This document shows, piece by piece, positions 21,675 through 29,405 of a stretch of DNA of 64,000 bases. The notes beneath the pieces were generated by a model, which was given only the letters and a program-made list of their open reading frames with translations, made no database searches and was not told the DNA's origin. Positions within the stretch are counted from its first letter, which is position 1, and each line of letters starts with the position of its first letter. The translations under genes and the position numbers were made by a program. Origin of the DNA: Schizochytrium sp. TIO01 (Eukaryota > Sar > Bigyra > Thraustochytrida > Thraustochytriidae); the NCBI GenBank assembly GCA_004764695.1, contig SMSO01000032.1:5724668-5788667 (forward strand). Direction: 5' to 3'.

Positions 21675-23621
21675 TTAGAAGTGGATTGGTGCGTAGACAT
21701 GTTGCGGGGGGGTAGTTTTTGCTTTCGTGAAGCATTTATAGCAAAGAACTATCATGATAATGATCAGTATAAATATTACTGAACCGGTAATACCGATAAT
21801 TGTGGGACTCTTCATCCATTCAAAGGACGAAGTACTACTGGTCGGTTGTAGTGTTGGTCGTTGAGTTAATGTATAGAATGTGGGTGAGAAAGATGGCCTG
21901 GGTGTTGATGGTGTAGGGTTCTTTGTTATGAATGTAGGAGATGAGGTACTACCAATAGTAGGATTAGAGGTGGAACTTATGAATGGACTTTGCGTAGGAT
22001 TAGTAGTAGTGGGACCTGAAGATGGTGTTGAAATAGTTGGTCTTGGTGTGTCACTGCCACCATCAGTATTTTCAATACAAGTCCCTGATTCACAATGCCC
22101 CAGAGTACTTTCATCAGTATAACATTTTGAACCATCGGATACATCAGTAACATAGGTAACTTCACCATTGTACCTGATCCATAGACTAGACGTGCAGTAC
22201 CCAGACGAGTCAATGCATTGCTGTCTACAACCATTTGTTCCACACAACTCAAGATTGGCAAAGTAATCTTGGCATCTATTTGTACATGTTCCCATCGCGC
22301 AATATCCATAGCCGTTTTCACATGATGTTTCTACATCCTGAAGGACACCTTCTTGAGTGCAACAGGTTTTATCTGAAAGGGTCCCACCCTCTGGTCCATT
22401 CTTGAGTGATACCAAAAACTCATTGCTACATTCCATTGATGGGTCAGAGAGTTTGCAGTTGACGCAAGTGTAAGGAGTAGTTCCACATGTCAGACTACCG
22501 TCAGGGCATTCACATTCTTCTGTTCCAGTCACAAAAATATCTCCACACGTATCATCAGCGTCGCCTCCATAGATGGAGCTGTACGGACACGAGTCATCCT
22601 CCTCCAGATTATTTATTTTATTACAAAAGTACTCCAGAGAAGCATTTGTATAGCCGTATTCACCTGTATCAAGAAGTTTTCCATCACCATAGTCCATAAT
22701 ACCACCATACTGACCTTGATCACTCGACGAAGAAAACGGGTGGACACATCCAAAAGCGTGCCCCATTTCATGAATAAATGTGCGAAATGTATACTGGTAG
22801 TTGGTGACTTTAGAAGTACCCGTGATGTATCCATAAGTTGACTGAGAGCACATTGTGTTCACCCACGCTAGCCCCGCATAGCTTCCCCATGTAGAGCATG
22901 CTGAGATTCTATGCCAGTGAGCAACATACCTTCTATCATTGTTTGCAAATGAAGTTGCTTCACTCAATGCTGCATTAATATTCGCAAGGGCTGTTCCTGA
23001 ACTTGAACATGTCATTGACTCGCCATATTGTGTATCTGCTATCCTGAATGCAACCTTTGCAAATTTTTTCAAAATGACGTTGCCTGTCACTACCATATGT
23101 TCTATATATCGTTCGATGAGTGTGCTATTACTTCCGAATCCTTCGTATGCTGTGGGGTCGTATACTATACCAATTTCAAAGACAGTAAAGTGATTTGGAA
23201 ATTGACATGACATAGCTTCCAACTGTCGTGTGTAATCATGTGTAAAGTCAAATGTAATGGGATCTGCGGTCTGTTCCTCGGAAAGTTCCCGGTGAATCGC
23301 TTTGTTTCGCCGACCGTTCAAAGTGAGTACTGAGTTGTTGTTTAGAATGAACATTCCTGAGTATTCATCATCGATATCATCCAGGAATGTAATTGCACCC
23401 TGGAAGAAACTATCTGATTTACTTTCATAAGTAGACTGGGCACTATGTCTATTTGTATATAGCCGTGTGGCAAGGTAGAGATGATAGTCGTAAGGCTGGT
23501 GGTCAACCACAAACGTCACTTGAACTTGGTTGGGTGATGGCTTCCAAACAACAAGTTTCTCGAAGGCTTCCGTTGCGAGGGTGAGGCTCAACAAGTATAC
23601 TAAGAGAACGCTGAACCACAT
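21675..23621 (-). CDS. ADAM/reprolysin-like membrane metalloprotease
   Basis: 648 aa; the ATG at 23621 is used because the longer frame starts with TTG. Order: signal peptide (WFSVLLVYLLSLTLATEA), prodomain-like region, metzincin catalytic domain with HEMGHAFGCVH (zinc ligands near 284, 288, 294) and Met-turn GIMDYG (about 307-312), a disintegrin/cysteine-rich region (about 355-510, with paired CC and many CxxC-like spacings), a PT/S-rich stalk (about 520-590) and one transmembrane helix (IIGITGSVIFILIIIMIVLC) with a 20-residue tail. This is the full layout of an ADAM sheddase, which is unusual in a virus. It probably cleaves host or viral surface glycoproteins. No early motif; TATAAGTA-like sequence lies upstream. 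Confidence 0.9.
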   Translation of the reverse strand: MWFSVLLVYLLSLTLATEAFEKLVVWKPSPNQVQVTFVVDHQPYDYHLYLATRLYTNRHSAQSTYESKSDSFFQGAITFLDDIDDEYSGMFILNNNSVLTLNGRRNKAIHRELSEEQTADPITFDFTHDYTRQLEAMSCQFPNHFTVFEIGIVYDPTAYEGFGSNSTLIERYIEHMVVTGNVILKKFAKVAFRIADTQYGESMTCSSSGTALANINAALSEATSFANNDRRYVAHWHRISACSTWGSYAGLAWVNTMCSQSTYGYITGTSKVTNYQYTFRTFIHEMGHAFGCVHPFSSSSDQGQYGGIMDYGDGKLLDTGEYGYTNASLEYFCNKINNLEEDDSCPYSSIYGGDADDTCGDIFVTGTEECECPDGSLTCGTTPYTCVNCKLSDPSMECSNEFLVSLKNGPEGGTLSDKTCCTQEGVLQDVETSCENGYGYCAMGTCTNRCQDYFANLELCGTNGCRQQCIDSSGYCTSSLWIRYNGEVTYVTDVSDGSKCYTDESTLGHCESGTCIENTDGGSDTPRPTISTPSSGPTTTNPTQSPFISSTSNPTIGSTSSPTFITKNPTPSTPRPSFSPTFYTLTQRPTLQPTSSTSSFEWMKSPTIIGITGSVIFILIIIMIVLCYKCFTKAKTTPPQHVYAPIHF

Positions 23622-23692
23622 AACCAATCATAGTAAATAAACTCTTGAAATAAGTACTTATAAAGTAGTAGCTATGATGAATAATTAATCAC

Positions 23693-23708
23693 AGCAAAAC
23701 CCAAACCA
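23693..23708 (+). promoter_or_regulatory. Early-type motif before the 69-aa gene
   Basis: CAGCAAAACCCAAACC, 5 bp before the ATG at 23714. Confidence 0.55.
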
Positions 23709-23713
23709 TTGAA

Positions 23714-23923
23714 ATGATGAACTATCAACGTCCAGGGATTAGTAGTTGTGAGAGTCATACGTATGTAGAAACCGAACGCTTGCGTCAGATCGAAGATCAA
23801 AGGTTATCGACATATGTGCGTTCGTCACTTGCTAAGCAAAAGGTAGGGCAGGCAACTTCTGAACATTCTGGATACATAGGTATCAATACTAGCTTATTAA
23901 ATCATATCCCAGTATTCCCTTAG
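23714..23923 (+). CDS. Small hypothetical protein, 69 aa
   Basis: Starts MMNYQRPGISS; polar, charged centre (VETERLRQIEDQRLSTYVRSS), no membrane segment and no recognised domain. The closely placed early-type motif is the main argument that it is real. It is divergent to the metalloprotease. Confidence 0.55.
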   Translation: MMNYQRPGISSCESHTYVETERLRQIEDQRLSTYVRSSLAKQKVGQATSEHSGYIGINTSLLNHIPVFP

Positions 23924-24000
23924 TAATGATTATATGATAGTTTACCATTGATATATTTGTACGGGGTCCTTTTTAATTGGTTTCTTCACATTTTATCGTC

Positions 24001-24375
24001 ATGGTTGCCAGACCAATAAAACGTGAGTTTACCAGTGATGTTGGTGAAACGCATCTTGTGCCGTTGACAAAAATGGGTTATATATTTCGATCATTGCTTT
24101 ATCAATTTTATGAGTTGCAGACTAAAATGGTCGATATGGAGAGTAGCATTTTATGTTTTTCTGTCCGGGGAGAAATGATACAACTTCGAATGAATGCATC
24201 ACACGGTATTGGGGGTTCATTGGGCATCCTTGAACGTGAGAGATATTTTCGAAGTTGGTGCGAAGCTTGTAATGACCTATTGTTGGTTGGAAGTGATATG
24301 AGAAAAGTAATAAAGTACTTATCACCAGAGGATGTTTCAAGTCTTGCGATGGAAGATGCAATAGCCTTTATGTAA
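24001..24375 (+). CDS. Hypothetical protein, 124 aa
   Basis: Starts MVARPIKREFTSDVGETH; the frame further upstream needs TTG. Mixed alpha/beta composition, one possible hydrophobic helix around MGYIFRSLLYQFYEL, ends SSLAMEDAIAFM. No family recognised and no clear promoter motif. Followed directly by the R3 element. Confidence 0.6.
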   Translation: MVARPIKREFTSDVGETHLVPLTKMGYIFRSLLYQFYELQTKMVDMESSILCFSVRGEMIQLRMNASHGIGGSLGILERERYFRSWCEACNDLLLVGSDMRKVIKYLSPEDVSSLAMEDAIAFM

Positions 24376-24428
24376 TAAAATTCAAATAAGTCATTATTTA
24401 AATAGCACATTAACCATTAAATACAACA

Positions 24429-24709
24429 TACCCCCCTAATAAAAGCGATAAAAGCGATAAAAGCGATAAAAGCGATACCTATTTTTTTAGTGCAGGGGTC
24501 TCTATCTAGATTTTCTGCGGAGAAAAGTCACTTTAATATGGGAGAGTTGGAGTTTTGGGTTGAGAATCTGAATTTTTGGGATTTCAAAATCGATAATCGC
24601 ATGTTTATTCTACCCCCACCATATTGCCTACTATCAAGGAATCCTCAAAATGGCGGCACCCCAGGGTAGGGACCCAGGGCTGTTTGTGATTTTTCAAATA
24701 CTACAAGAT
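24429..24709 (+). repeat. 280-bp element R3 with 10-bp iterons
   Basis: Inverted relative to R1 and R2: CCCCCCTAATAAAAGCGATA at the left end with four iterons. Somewhat more diverged (ATTGCCTACTATCAAGG, CCCAGGGCTGTTTG) than R1, R2 and R4. The rest of the gap to 24925 is leader-like sequence with AACTCTC words but no gene. Confidence 0.95.
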
Positions 24710-24743
24710 TTAGGTGCCTGAGTTCAGAGTAAAGTAGGTGTCG

Positions 24744-24784
24744 ACTCGGTGTAACCAGCTAGTATCACCGCATCGGCTCTTTTC
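24744..24784 (+). promoter_or_regulatory. Conserved CGGCTCTTTT block (R3 flank)
   Basis: CTCGGTGTAACCAGCTAGTA, TCACCGCATCGGCTCTTTT. No plus-strand gene follows it (the next ATG, near 24896, is stopped after three codons), so this looks like a promoter that lost its gene. Confidence 0.5.
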
Positions 24785-24925
24785 ACTAAACTCTCATCCA
24801 AACTCTCCGTATATTCTTCTCGGAGGAGTACGAACTTACGGTATAACAAAAACTCTCATGAATGTTCTGAACTCTAAACTCTCCAAAGTGATAATATGAG
24901 GAAATGATATTAAGTATTTAATAGA

Positions 24926-25153
24926 TTATTTGTTTATCTTTTTCCTCTTGGCTATCTTCATGTAGTTGTCATCGGTTGACTTCACGCGGTGGTGTTTCTT
25001 TGGGTTAGCGATCAATGATTCGAGCACTCCTTCGATATTCACTCGTTCAAAGTCAATATCACAATTGTCAGGCCTGTTGTAATGATTCCATACATCGATA
25101 GGTGTAAAACGATCAATGAAGTAGTCAAGCTCGTCTAACCAATCCATATCCAT
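24926..25153 (-). CDS. Small acidic/basic protein, 75 aa
   Basis: Starts MDMDWLDELDYFIDRFTPID and ends with a basic tail (MKIAKRKKINK) that could act as a nuclear signal. No domain recognised. The upstream 25154-25230 region is a run of TGTTTGGTG-type repeats (minus strand CACCAAACA), and a plain early-type motif lies about 155 bp upstream at 25311-25327. Confidence 0.6.
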   Translation of the reverse strand: MDMDWLDELDYFIDRFTPIDVWNHYNRPDNCDIDFERVNIEGVLESLIANPKKHHRVKSTDDNYMKIAKRKKINK

Positions 25154-25310
25154 AGTGAATAGTCAGTGGTGTTTGGTGTTTGTTTGGTGTTTGGTGCTTG
25201 TTTGGTATTGGTGTTAGACACGATTGATCGAGAAGGTTTGAAAGAATTTCTCAATGAACTTTCATTATACCACGTAAGCCACCATCGAGTGAAGTACACC
25301 ATGCTATAAT

Positions 25311-25327
25311 AGAGTTAGGGTTTTGTT
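25311..25327 (-). promoter_or_regulatory. Distant early-type motif
   Basis: Minus-strand AACAAAACCCTAACTCT, about 155 bp before the 75-aa gene, further than at any other gene. Confidence 0.35.
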
Positions 25328-25465
25328 CAATGGAATTATGAAACCATATTTCAAGTTATACTAATTCAATAAGTCACTTTCAAGTATTGCCGAATGATTT
25401 TGACTACGGAAAACCACTAGTATATACTATAGGTACATCAATAGGCCAATAATTAACGTATGTAA

Positions 25466-25745
25466 TACCCCCCTAATAAAAGTGATAAAAGCGATAAAAG
25501 CGATAAAAGCGATACCTTTTTGAAAAGTACATGGGCCTCTATCTAGATTTTCTGCAGAGAAAAGTCACTTTACTATGGGAGAGTTGGAGTTTTGGGTTGA
25601 GAATTTGAATTTTTGGGATTTCAAAATCGATAATCGCATGTCTATTCTACCCCCACGATATTACCTCCTATCAAAGAATCCTCAGAATGGCGGCACCCGA
25701 GGGTAGGGACCCAGAGCTACTTGTGATTTTTCGATTACTACAAGT
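25466..25745 (+). repeat. 280-bp element R4 with 10-bp iterons
   Basis: Same orientation as R3. The first iteron is AAAAGTGATA, the next three AAAAGCGATA. Its central text (CTTTTTGAAAAGTACATGGG) is closer to R2 than to R1 or R3, suggesting that R2 and R4 descend from one pair and R1 and R3 from another. Confidence 0.95.
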
Positions 25746-25773
25746 TTTATGTGCTCGCACTACATGACTGACT

Positions 25774-25813
25774 ACCCGATGGAACCAGATGGTATCCCCG
25801 TGTCGGCTCTTTT
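25774..25813 (+). promoter_or_regulatory. Conserved CGGCTCTTTT block (R4 flank)
   Basis: CCCGATGGAACCAGATGGTA, TCCCCGTGTCGGCTCTTTT. It begins about 120 bp before the coiled-coil gene and is followed by GGGGAACATTC and a TAACTCTCCT word also seen at 26360. Confidence 0.6.
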
Positions 25814-25860
25814 GGGGAACATTCTATCCATGAGAATAGAACGGTAACTCTCCTTAGATA

Positions 25861-25880
25861 AGCAAGTAAACCTCTAACTC
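25861..25880 (+). promoter_or_regulatory. Early-type motif before the coiled-coil gene
   Basis: AGCAAGTAAACCTCTAACTC, 14 bp before the ATG at 25895; a version with a 3-bp insertion after AGCAA. Confidence 0.6.
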
Positions 25881-25894
25881 AGTGGAGAGAATCA

Positions 25895-26245
25895 ATGGAT
25901 AAATTTCAAGAGCACATCACGTCACGGGTGTTTGAGAAAAAGGACGGAATGTTCGAGAAACCTCTTGCTTTTTTAGAGAAACTTAACGCTAGGCTAGATA
26001 AACAAGACGCTATATTAAAGGAACATGACGCTATATTAAAGGAACATGACGCTAAATTAAAGGAACATGACGCTAAATTAGATGATTTGCGGCGTGATAT
26101 GGATGCCTTGAAGAATCCGCGATTCGACTGTTGCATTAAGGATTGTGAGTCATGTCAAGCTGGAAAAGGCGCTATTGAAACATGCAAATATAAGGACTAT
26201 CCTATCAAGGTCATGATGGCACGATTTGAGGATGCCTTGCGTTAA
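25895..26245 (+). CDS. Coiled-coil protein with heptad repeats, 116 aa
   Basis: Residues about 25-75 form a coiled coil. Its core is four heptads of the form (I/K)LKEHDA encoded by near-identical 21-bp DNA repeats (about 26015-26080), so the coil length can change by slippage. A cysteine-rich C-terminal part (CCIKDCESC, then C) may bind metal or form disulfides. Likely an oligomer or adaptor; no family recognised. Confidence 0.75.
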   Translation: MDKFQEHITSRVFEKKDGMFEKPLAFLEKLNARLDKQDAILKEHDAILKEHDAKLKEHDAKLDDLRRDMDALKNPRFDCCIKDCESCQAGKGAIETCKYKDYPIKVMMARFEDALR

Positions 26246-26282
26246 CATTAGTCGTATAGTTAGAGTATCCCACTATCCCTTG

Positions 26283-26323
26283 CCTCGGTGAAACATAACA
26301 ATATCACCACATCGGCTCTTTTT
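26283..26323 (+). promoter_or_regulatory. Fourth CGGCTCTTTT block
   Basis: CTCGGTGAAACATAACAATA, TCACCACATCGGCTCTTTTT, then GGGGAACATTCAATC as after R4. There is no 280-bp element before it. It precedes the 46-aa gene by about 170 bp. Confidence 0.55.
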
Positions 26324-26448
26324 GGGGAACATTCAATCTATGAGTATAGAACGCTAACTCTCCTAATGAATCTTCCCAAAGAAGAGCAAATAAATCAAAC
26401 TCTCCGAGTAGAATGTTCTTGATAAATTTCATCTCGCTTGAGAATAAT

Positions 26449-26469
26449 AGCAAGTAAACCCTTAACTCG
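26449..26469 (+). promoter_or_regulatory. Early-type motif before the 46-aa gene
   Basis: AGCAAGTAAACCCTTAACTC, 20 bp before the ATG at 26490. Confidence 0.6.
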
Positions 26470-26489
26470 GCGAAGAGAAAGTCTCAAAG

Positions 26490-26630
26490 ATGAACAATGA
26501 TTCCGGAAGCCAACCTTTGTCTGTTGACACTCTGCGAAAGGAGCGTGAGGCCCGAATGCCTCGCGTCCAGTGGGAAGACTTGAAGTTCGCCCCTCCAAAG
26601 GAGGAAACACCAAGTAAGTTATATGAATAA
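26490..26630 (+). CDS. 46-aa peptide or first exon upstream of the CHMP2-like gene
   Basis: Frame starting MNNDSGSQPLSVDTLRKERE and ending KEETPSKLYE, stop. It has its own promoter motif and lies 47 bp before the CHMP2-like ATG. The 3' end contains CAAGTAAGT, a good 5' splice consensus, and the CHMP2-like gene begins ATGGGTAATCAG, which offers a 3' AG. Splicing there would not join the CHMP2 frame with the best sites, so I prefer a separate short peptide, with a spliced leader as the alternative. Confidence 0.4.
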   Translation: MNNDSGSQPLSVDTLRKEREARMPRVQWEDLKFAPPKEETPSKLYE

Positions 26631-26677
26631 ATATTGAATTATAAAACATTGAGACTAACCATTTTTGATCATCTACT

Positions 26678-27289
26678 ATGGGTAATCAGGTACCACCACT
26701 AAGGCAGCAGATAGCCTTCGAAAGGAGGATGCTTCTTCGAAACGAGAGGGCGCTAATGCGGGAGATGCTGGAGATAGAACGAAACCTTAATCGTATAGGT
26801 AACGATATTCGACAAGCGGTTGCAAAAAATGAAGACATGGCCCTCTTACGCATGATGGGGCGTGACTATGCACACACGCAAGCTTGCATTAGGAATCTGA
26901 AGATGATGTGCTCGCACCTCAAACGAACTCGTATGAAACTTGATATGGCCAAGACTATAGATAATTTATACAGCTCAGTGATGGGCGTTGTTGCAGTAAT
27001 GAGTCGAATGAATGAAACAATGAATCTTCCAGTTATGAATCGAATTATCAATGAATATGAGGCACAGACGCATATGATGAACTTGACTATGGATGCTACT
27101 GAAGAAATGATGACGGTAGGAGAGAGCAGTATGATTGATGAAGTTGGCGATGAAGTGGTAAATAAAATATTAGATGAATTTGGGGTAAAAGCTGCAGATA
27201 GTATTGCAGAAGCTCCCAGGGACCCCATCATAAGGCTAGACCAAGGAGTGTCCAATTTAGAACAGCGTCTCTATAACCTTAGAACCTAG
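26678..27289 (+). CDS. ESCRT-III protein, CHMP2/Vps2-like
   Basis: 203 aa with the layout of CHMP2: basic N-terminal helices (residues about 10-110; RNERALMREMLEIERNL, then RMMGRDYAHTQACIRNL), the helix-3 word MSRMNETMNLPVMNRIINEYE (about 109-129), a DATEEMM to VVNKILDEFGV segment (about 140-170) and an acidic linker. The C terminus is a clear MIM1 motif, LEQRLYNLR (194-202), which in cellular CHMP proteins docks the MIT domain of the ATPase Vps4. ESCRT-III filaments cut membrane necks in budding, division and envelope repair. No Vps4 is seen in this window, so the host enzyme is the likely partner. Start MGNQVP is plain; Gly2 could be acylated but the context is weak. Its 3' end overlaps the next gene by 11 nt. 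Confidence 0.9.
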   Translation: MGNQVPPLRQQIAFERRMLLRNERALMREMLEIERNLNRIGNDIRQAVAKNEDMALLRMMGRDYAHTQACIRNLKMMCSHLKRTRMKLDMAKTIDNLYSSVMGVVAVMSRMNETMNLPVMNRIINEYEAQTHMMNLTMDATEEMMTVGESSMIDEVGDEVVNKILDEFGVKAADSIAEAPRDPIIRLDQGVSNLEQRLYNLRT

Positions 27290-27632
27290 TCCGATAAATT
27301 AAATTGAATACAACCTTACTTTGGATAGAAAGTGATGGATAAATCCACGCATTCAATGCTTCATCTTGGTAAAAAGACAGTATAGAACGTGAAAGTTCTT
27401 CGAGAGAGTTACTTTGCACCCCTAGTTTAATTTTAGGTATCGTTGATTCAGAGCGGTTTTGAAGACGACGCTCTATGATGCGTGCGAAGATATGAATATG
27501 GCTATGCTCACGACAAACATCATTGGTTGAAAGTATGGCCCTTATTTGGCCACTTTTAGTAACTTGCGAGTCGTTATGAAGAGCTCTTATGAGACTCCAT
27601 AGAAGTAGGTCGCATTCTCTATCATTCGTCAT
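27279..27632 (-). CDS. Hypothetical protein, 117 aa
   Basis: Helical, soluble, starts MTNDRECDLLLWSLIRALH. An early-type motif is 4 bp upstream. No domain recognised. It converges on the CHMP2-like gene with an 11-nt overlap. Confidence 0.7.
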   Translation of the reverse strand: MTNDRECDLLLWSLIRALHNDSQVTKSGQIRAILSTNDVCREHSHIHIFARIIERRLQNRSESTIPKIKLGVQSNSLEELSRSILSFYQDEALNAWIYPSLSIQSKVVFNLIYRTRF

Positions 27633-27635
27633 ATT

Positions 27636-27651
27636 GATAGGTGTTTGCCTG
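27636..27651 (-). promoter_or_regulatory. Early-type motif before the 117-aa gene
   Basis: Minus-strand CAGGCAAACACCTATC, 4 bp before the ATG at 27632. Confidence 0.55.
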
Positions 27652-27706
27652 GCTTAAAACTTATATTAGTAATCACTATACCCTAATAACTAGTTCAAAT
27701 ACGATA

Positions 27707-28294
27707 ATGAATCGAAGGATTGAACCTACTATTCCATCATACTCATCTTCATCTTCTATTTCCACAGAGGTACGTCGGACAGGGCGAGCATTATCAATAG
27801 CGGATTATTTGCTAGGAATATATGGTAAGTTTAAGTTTTTTGCAAATGATTTTTTTACCGATGCACCTGAATTGTTTGATGTGTACGACCAGGGACGGGA
27901 TGTAGAACTCTTTTTGAACACACGCGTTTTGGGGCAGCTTGTTGCATGTCATAGGTGCGGGTTTATCGAGGATTACTCTCGAATGGCCAACTTTGGATGT
28001 GTGCATCTTGCGAGAAGAGAGTGTGTCAGGCTGTTTATAATGGAATATTCCTGGGCAAACGCCTCGTTGCTGGTGCGGAAGTTTCCTCGTGCATTTCCTA
28101 GGGCCTTATTAAAGTTAGTCCAAAGAGCCGTCACCCACGCTTGGAAGAACCCTTCCAGGAATGAATCGGTCCTTATTCGCGTGTTTAACAAAGACTTAAT
28201 AGAGGCTTGGGATATTCCCACTAACGAATCGGATGTTTCGCGCCCTCCACGGTACTGGAAGAGGGAAATAGAAAAATTTATTGATGATTTATAG
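27707..28294 (+). CDS. Hypothetical protein, 195 aa
   Basis: Start set at MNRRIEPTIPSYSS; the longer frame starts 66 nt upstream with a non-typical leader that runs through the divergent promoter. It has a serine-rich N-terminus, then a mixed fold with a C-x2-C pair (VACHRCG) and a CVHLARRECVRL word that together could bind one zinc. No family recognised. It overlaps the dNMP kinase gene by 6 nt, tail to tail. Confidence 0.65.
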   Translation: MNRRIEPTIPSYSSSSSISTEVRRTGRALSIADYLLGIYGKFKFFANDFFTDAPELFDVYDQGRDVELFLNTRVLGQLVACHRCGFIEDYSRMANFGCVHLARRECVRLFIMEYSWANASLLVRKFPRAFPRALLKLVQRAVTHAWKNPSRNESVLIRVFNKDLIEAWDIPTNESDVSRPPRYWKREIEKFIDDL

Positions 28295-28897
28295 ATTGAC
28301 TAAGGGGAGAGCCTTGTCTCTGATTGCATTTTTATAACTCTCCTTATCACCGTTGTTGTTAATAACAAGGATGTTCTCGCGGAATGTTTCGAGAATAGTC
28401 CCAAAGTGCTGTTCTGTGGGATGAGGATCTACGTTCGGTCCTAGGCGTTTGTCCGCATCGACATAGATAATCTTCCCACCATAAGTATTCACGATTAGAT
28501 CGGCTTCGTTGGGGAACCTAACATCTGTAACAAAGATAATGGGCCGGGGGCACTTTCCAATGGCGTTATCGATCTGATCCTTGACGCGTTGGACAGTAAA
28601 GTCGGCTCCGAACTTTGTCGTGAGTGTCTCGCCTATCCATTTACAAAGGCCTCTAGGCGACTCATTGTCGAACCTTGGGATTGGCGTTTCCTTGACGACC
28701 CTATCTGTAAAGTCTTCCACCGATAGTCCGAGTGCAGCAATGAGCGTCGTCTTGAGAATGTCAGCAAAAGCAAATGTATGAATTGCATGATTGATGCCTA
28801 GTTCGTTAAGAGCCAGTATAAGTTCCTCCGCAGCAGTGTCTTTCCCTGCTCCTTTGCGGCCAGAGAAGCCAAAGATGATTGGTGCTGTGTCGCCCAT
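28289..28897 (-). CDS. Deoxynucleoside monophosphate kinase-like
   Basis: 202 aa P-loop kinase. SGRKGAGKDT (12-21) is the phosphate loop of the phage/large-virus dNMP kinase group, and PIIFVTDVRFPNEADLIV (about 120-137) is the acidic strand typical of that family. It would phosphorylate dNMPs to dNDPs, supplying precursors for viral DNA synthesis. Length is normal. The early-type motif lies 20 bp upstream. Confidence 0.85.
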   Translation of the reverse strand: MGDTAPIIFGFSGRKGAGKDTAAEELILALNELGINHAIHTFAFADILKTTLIAALGLSVEDFTDRVVKETPIPRFDNESPRGLCKWIGETLTTKFGADFTVQRVKDQIDNAIGKCPRPIIFVTDVRFPNEADLIVNTYGGKIIYVDADKRLGPNVDPHPTEQHFGTILETFRENILVINNNGDKESYKNAIRDKALPLVNL

Positions 28898-28916
28898 GGT
28901 ATACTTGGGTGCTTCC

Positions 28917-28933
28917 GAGTTAGGTGTTTGCTG
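28917..28933 (-). promoter_or_regulatory. Early-type motif before the dNMP kinase
   Basis: Minus-strand CAGCAAACACCTAACTC, 20 bp before the ATG at 28897. Confidence 0.65.
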
Positions 28934-28991
28934 GAAAATTTATACATTAAATTGATATCTAGTACACTAAGTTCAAAGCAACTGTAATTCC

Positions 28992-29357
28992 ATGTTTCAC
29001 TACTCAAAAAACAACGTCCGGCGATTTGAGGAGGAGCATGCTTCTGCTGTTCATATAGCAACTGCTATCAAGCACGTAGCTGGTAATTTTGGTTACCAAA
29101 TGACCGATGCCTTTTTGAAGAGTACTTTATTTATCGTTGCCCTGCAGATGAATAATTTCTTAACTTCCTACATTGACAATGGAACATTCGATTTTTGGCC
29201 ACTTGGTTTCTCTGCTATCTTTATGGCAATTTCAATGGCATTGACAAGCCTCCGTAAAACATACTTAGAACTATATGCAGCAGGTCCAGTCACAGAAAAG
29301 GAAGTCATTAATGAGTCAGCTGGTTTAATACACATGCATCATGAGCTCTTCAAGTAA
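28992..29357 (+). CDS. Small membrane protein, 121 aa
   Basis: A polar N-terminal helix is followed by hydrophobic segments at about 45-60 (FLKSTLFIVALQMNNFL) and 70-90 (FWPLGFSAIFMAISMALTSL) and a polar tail. Upstream sequence is AT-rich without the early motif, so a late envelope component is plausible. No family recognised. Confidence 0.7.
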   Translation: MFHYSKNNVRRFEEEHASAVHIATAIKHVAGNFGYQMTDAFLKSTLFIVALQMNNFLTSYIDNGTFDFWPLGFSAIFMAISMALTSLRKTYLELYAAGPVTEKEVINESAGLIHMHHELFK

Positions 29358-29405
29358 ACTATAATTATATTAATTGATAAAGGTACCAACAGTATAATAA
29401 ATAAT

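Noticed and set aside
21880-22122. 80-codon plus-strand frame
   Set aside because: Shadow of the PT-rich stalk of the metalloprotease gene on the other strand.
26611-26690. Intron fusing the 46-aa frame directly to CHMP2-like codons
   Set aside because: The best 5' site (CAA|GTAAGT) leaves phase 1, and the available 3' AG sites then lead into a different frame that stops; only weaker site pairs restore the frame.
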